The translations under genes and the position numbers were made by a program. Positions 61,322-64,000 of a stretch of DNA of 64,000 nt are shown here, piece by piece. The DNA is from Glycine soja. Its lineage: Eukaryota > Streptophyta > Magnoliopsida > Fabales > Fabaceae. How positions within the stretch are numbered: the stretch's first letter is position 1; each line of letters begins with the position of its first letter. The notes below the pieces were generated by a model. The model ran no database searches, was not told the DNA's origin, and saw only the letters and a list, made by a program, of their open reading frames with translations. The stretch lies in NCBI RefSeq assembly GCF_004193775.1, contig NC_041004.1, positions 34,434,411 to 34,498,410 of the forward strand, given 5' to 3'.

Positions 61322-62857
61322 TTCAAGTGTACTTTATGCTACTCATCACAAGAAGAATTGTTGTCCACCGGTGGATAACCTAATCAATTTGTCCACCCTA
61401 GAATGCTCCCTAACAAGTGTTTAACATTCGTTTTATCAAGAGGCAAGTACAAGATTAATGTGTATTTAGTTTAATTTGTTTTAAAAAAAATATTTATTCA
61501 GATCAATTTATTTTTTAAAAATAATATTATTTTTTTTATAAAAAAACTTAGTGTTGCTCAAATATGTACTTTAGACTTAATTTAATGCCCTATCCCAGAT
61601 TATTTTAGTATTTATCTAGATAATATTTCACTTTCGGTTAAAACTAAATTCCAAAAGAATTAATTGAAATCGGTGTATACTTTTTTTTCGTTGAAAAATT
61701 TCATAAAATAATACTAAATGTAAACACCTCTTACATTCATTTTAAAAAATTAATGAATACTTTAACGACAGGTGAAAGAGCATGATGACTTCAGATTAAG
61801 AAACTTGAAAAAGCATGATTATTATCTTTTAAATAAACTAATTCTAGATGCATTAACTCTTATAAGTTTTACTTTTTACTTGCCTATTAAATCATGGTTG
61901 TTTCAAAGTTATGTACACAAGACTTCTGCGTATAAGGAGTAAAGATTACGTTGATGTCATATATTTCAACAAAGTATAGTGTTTAAAAGAGTAGCATATT
62001 TATGGTCCTAAAGAAGATATTCCACGAATTTTCTTTTTATAAAAAAAAATAAAATTGTCACTAGTATTTTCATGAAAGGATATATTTAGAGTATTTATAG
62101 TAGGGATTTTTGAGCTAGGTTCATGAGTTCAAAAATTCCTGTTCATTTGATCTACCATTATTTTTATTCAAGAGTGTTATTTATATTGGAGGTTGGTTCT
62201 AAGGAAAAAAACTTTCAAGAACTCCTATTTTTTATAAAAAAATATTATTTTTTAATCATAAAGTTTTTTTCTGTACAAGTAAAATTCAAAAACTCAAATT
62301 GTATTCTATCACTAAAGCAAAAATTGAGAAAATTTCTCAAATCCTATGTGACAACACACAAAATATGATCCAAAAATTCAAAAAAAAAATTGACTAAGCT
62401 CTTAGAATGATGACTATTGAGTCTACTATAGTCCAAAAGGAATGAAATAATCTTTTTTTACATAGGAAAAACTTAGTGCCAAGTGCCAACAAAAGTTCCC
62501 TTCAGTAATTTCAAGGAGATTATTATATGAACTTAACTACATTTTATAATATTCGGCGTTATTTTACACATTGCATGACCTGATTCCATTTCCATCCCAT
62601 TTGCTGTATTTTTTTTTAAGTAGGCAAAAAGACCAAGAACTGCATTGCATCATCAATTTCTTACCTAAATCATACGAAACTTTTGCTTGAATATGTTGTT
62701 CTACAGCTATGTTCGCTCTACAGCTACATATATGAATGTATATTCTTACACATATGACCTTCAACTTTTTTATCTAGACTGTAAAAAATAAATTGAATAT
62801 ATAGTTTTCGAGAGAAAAAGAAAAATATGTACAGGTACAACAGAAATTAGGAATGCT
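61322..62857. other. AT-rich intergenic DNA and 3' flank of the hydrolase-like gene
   Basis: No gene is supported; the frames at 62123-62368 and 62564-62764 lack motifs. The part next to 62857 should hold the 3' UTR of the minus-strand gene. Confidence 0.5.
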
Positions 62858-63340
62858 TCATTCATCTTTCATTGCAAGCTCATGCATCTTTTTCTGCCCG
62901 ATTTCCACAAGTAGAGTTAAGAGAGCCTCACAGACCTGAAATGCATCTCCTTCAGAAAGGTCATCATTTAGTGATGAATAAACCATCCATGCATGGTCCA
63001 ATTTTCGTTTAGGTCGCACCACAACGGATCCGGGAACTTCTGCATCTCGGCATGTGACAAGCCCGTCACTTTTCTCTCCATACCTCACCTGCAGCAACTG
63101 TGCACAAGCAGCCATAGCAGCACCAAGGGGCATCACCACAGGAAGTTTTCTAGACTCACCGGCTGGAGCAACCAGGGGTAGTTCAGCATGTGCAACGTGA
63201 GATAATGTGGCTAAAACAGCAGGGGAAATGCCAGCTTCAGTCCGAAAGGAAACAATTGGGACTTCTTTTGGCAGATGATGCTCTTTCAAAAACTCTCTCC
63301 TCCTTTCATATGTCAAGTCTTCTAAGGCTCGCATGTCTCC
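62858..63340 (-). CDS. Alpha/beta-hydrolase-like protein, last coding exon (partial gene)
   Basis: This minus-strand exon is preceded by an AG acceptor (63341-63342) and ends at TGA 62858-62860, giving 160 codons. It begins GDMRALEDLTYERRREFLKE and includes LPKEVPIVSFRTEA, AVLATLSHVAHAELPL, GAAMAACAQLLQVRYGEKSD, GLVTCRDAEVPGSVVV and KLDHAWMVYSSL. In alpha/beta hydrolases of the lipase/PGAP1-like type, a SDGLV aspartate and a following LDHA histidine supply two residues of the catalytic triad. The nucleophile serine would be on an upstream exon outside the window. The coding sequence is uninterrupted and GC-richer than its flanks, so the gene is probably real and functional. The family call is by eye and its exact substrate is unknown. 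Confidence 0.7.
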   Translation of the reverse strand, partial: GDMRALEDLTYERRREFLKEHHLPKEVPIVSFRTEAGISPAVLATLSHVAHAELPLVAPAGESRKLPVVMPLGAAMAACAQLLQVRYGEKSDGLVTCRDAEVPGSVVVRPKRKLDHAWMVYSSLNDDLSEGDAFQVCEALLTLLVEIGQKKMHELAMKDE

Positions 63341-64000
63341 CTTCATAATAATAGATGATAAGTTTTAGCAAGTAATGGTAAGTTAAATAATGTCCGGACA
63401 TTAACAGGAACTAAACAAAAATGTCCTCGAGTAAGAAGATATAACATAATTATGTAGCTTACAAAGCAAACATTAAATAGAACAAACTTAATCATCAAGT
63501 TACTAAATCAAATAGTAGAATCATATAATGACACCATGCAATTTTGATTGCATAAATTTTGAAATATGTAGGTTAGTGGTAACTAGTTTAAACAGTGTTG
63601 GCTGTATCCTTAGATTTCTGAAATAGTAAGAACAAAGTAATCCCAGTTTGTAGAAAGGTTGAGAAATTGAAAATACAACCTGTATGAATAGACAAGAGGA
63701 ATCTAGAGTCCAAATCCTTTAGTCAGCTAGATTGGACAAAACGGACAATCACCCCTAGAAGAGCTAAAGCCATTTTCTAAACTATGTAAATAAGCCATGG
63801 GAGGAAACAAGCATTTCCCTGGAGCTGATCCATCTTCTCAACTATGCAAAATTCATGTTTACTTTAAGTGGTAAGATATACATTTTCATAATCATACAAG
63901 ATATATACGAAAAAGAAGTATTTTTTTCCTCACAAGGGATCCTTATGTCACTTAGAAAAACTGTTATTCCATTTTCATTGCTTCCATGTTACATACCCAA
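63341..64000 (-). other. Intron of the hydrolase-like gene (runs off the window)
   Basis: No further exon could be recognized on the minus strand up to the window end. The sequence is AT-rich and contains stops in all frames. Confidence 0.55.

Noticed and set aside
1..64000. CRISPR arrays, bacterial operons, rRNA or tRNA genes
   Set aside because: None seen; the window is plant nuclear DNA, and no cloverleaf with conserved tRNA boxes was recognized by eye.

Overview
This window looks like nuclear DNA of a dicot plant, most likely a legume and probably soybean (Glycine). The evidence is AT-rich intergenic DNA, GT-AG introns, plant-specific gene families (farnesylated DnaJ, DREB-type AP2/ERF), long AT and TTA microsatellites, and CACTA, hAT, Ty1-copia, Ty3-gypsy and LINE remnants. 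Species is inferred from general resemblance, not from a search.

Only three ordinary host genes can be supported. A complete seven-exon type I DnaJ/HSP40 gene (CDS 1325-4382, plus strand, 420 aa) carries the HPD motif, four zinc-binding CxxC repeats and a C-terminal CAQQ farnesylation signal. An intronless DREB A-4/TINY-like AP2/ERF factor lies at 31444-32307 (plus). The last coding exon of an alpha/beta-hydrolase-like gene lies at 62858-63340 (minus) and runs off the right edge through an intron.

The rest is repeat-dominated. 6.45-10.66 kb holds three tandem ~0.85-0.94 kb units and a non-autonomous Ty1-copia element (minus orientation, PBS complementary to initiator tRNA-Met). That element encloses an in-frame chimera of two host gene fragments, ferritin joined to electron-transfer-flavoprotein:ubiquinone oxidoreductase (ETFQO). 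A 618-bp hAT-like MITE with a perfect 8-bp target duplication is at 13.66-14.28 kb, a LINE RNase H remnant at 16.5 kb, a 2.4-kb CACTA element with subterminal repeats at 17.5-19.9 kb, and another hAT-like MITE at 28.8-29.2 kb. A 5.1-kb chromovirus-type Ty3-gypsy element with both LTRs and a broken gag-pol lies at 39.9-45.0 kb.

48.5-56.35 kb is bounded by CACTA-type ends. It contains pieces of at least four host genes in the same orientation: a chloroplast DEG1-type protease, an unidentified gene kept as three phase-compatible exons, a receptor-like kinase, and a GT37 fucosyltransferase. A LINE RNase H fragment is also present. This resembles a Pack-CACTA (gene-fragment-carrying transposon). 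A 1.65-kb hAT-like element with a perfect 8-bp target duplication and a nested LTR-like insert follows at 56.86-58.51 kb.

The most notable content is therefore two independent cases of host-gene fragment capture and shuffling, one by an LTR retrotransposon and one by a CACTA-like element. All protein assignments are by eye from recalled family motifs; no database search was run.
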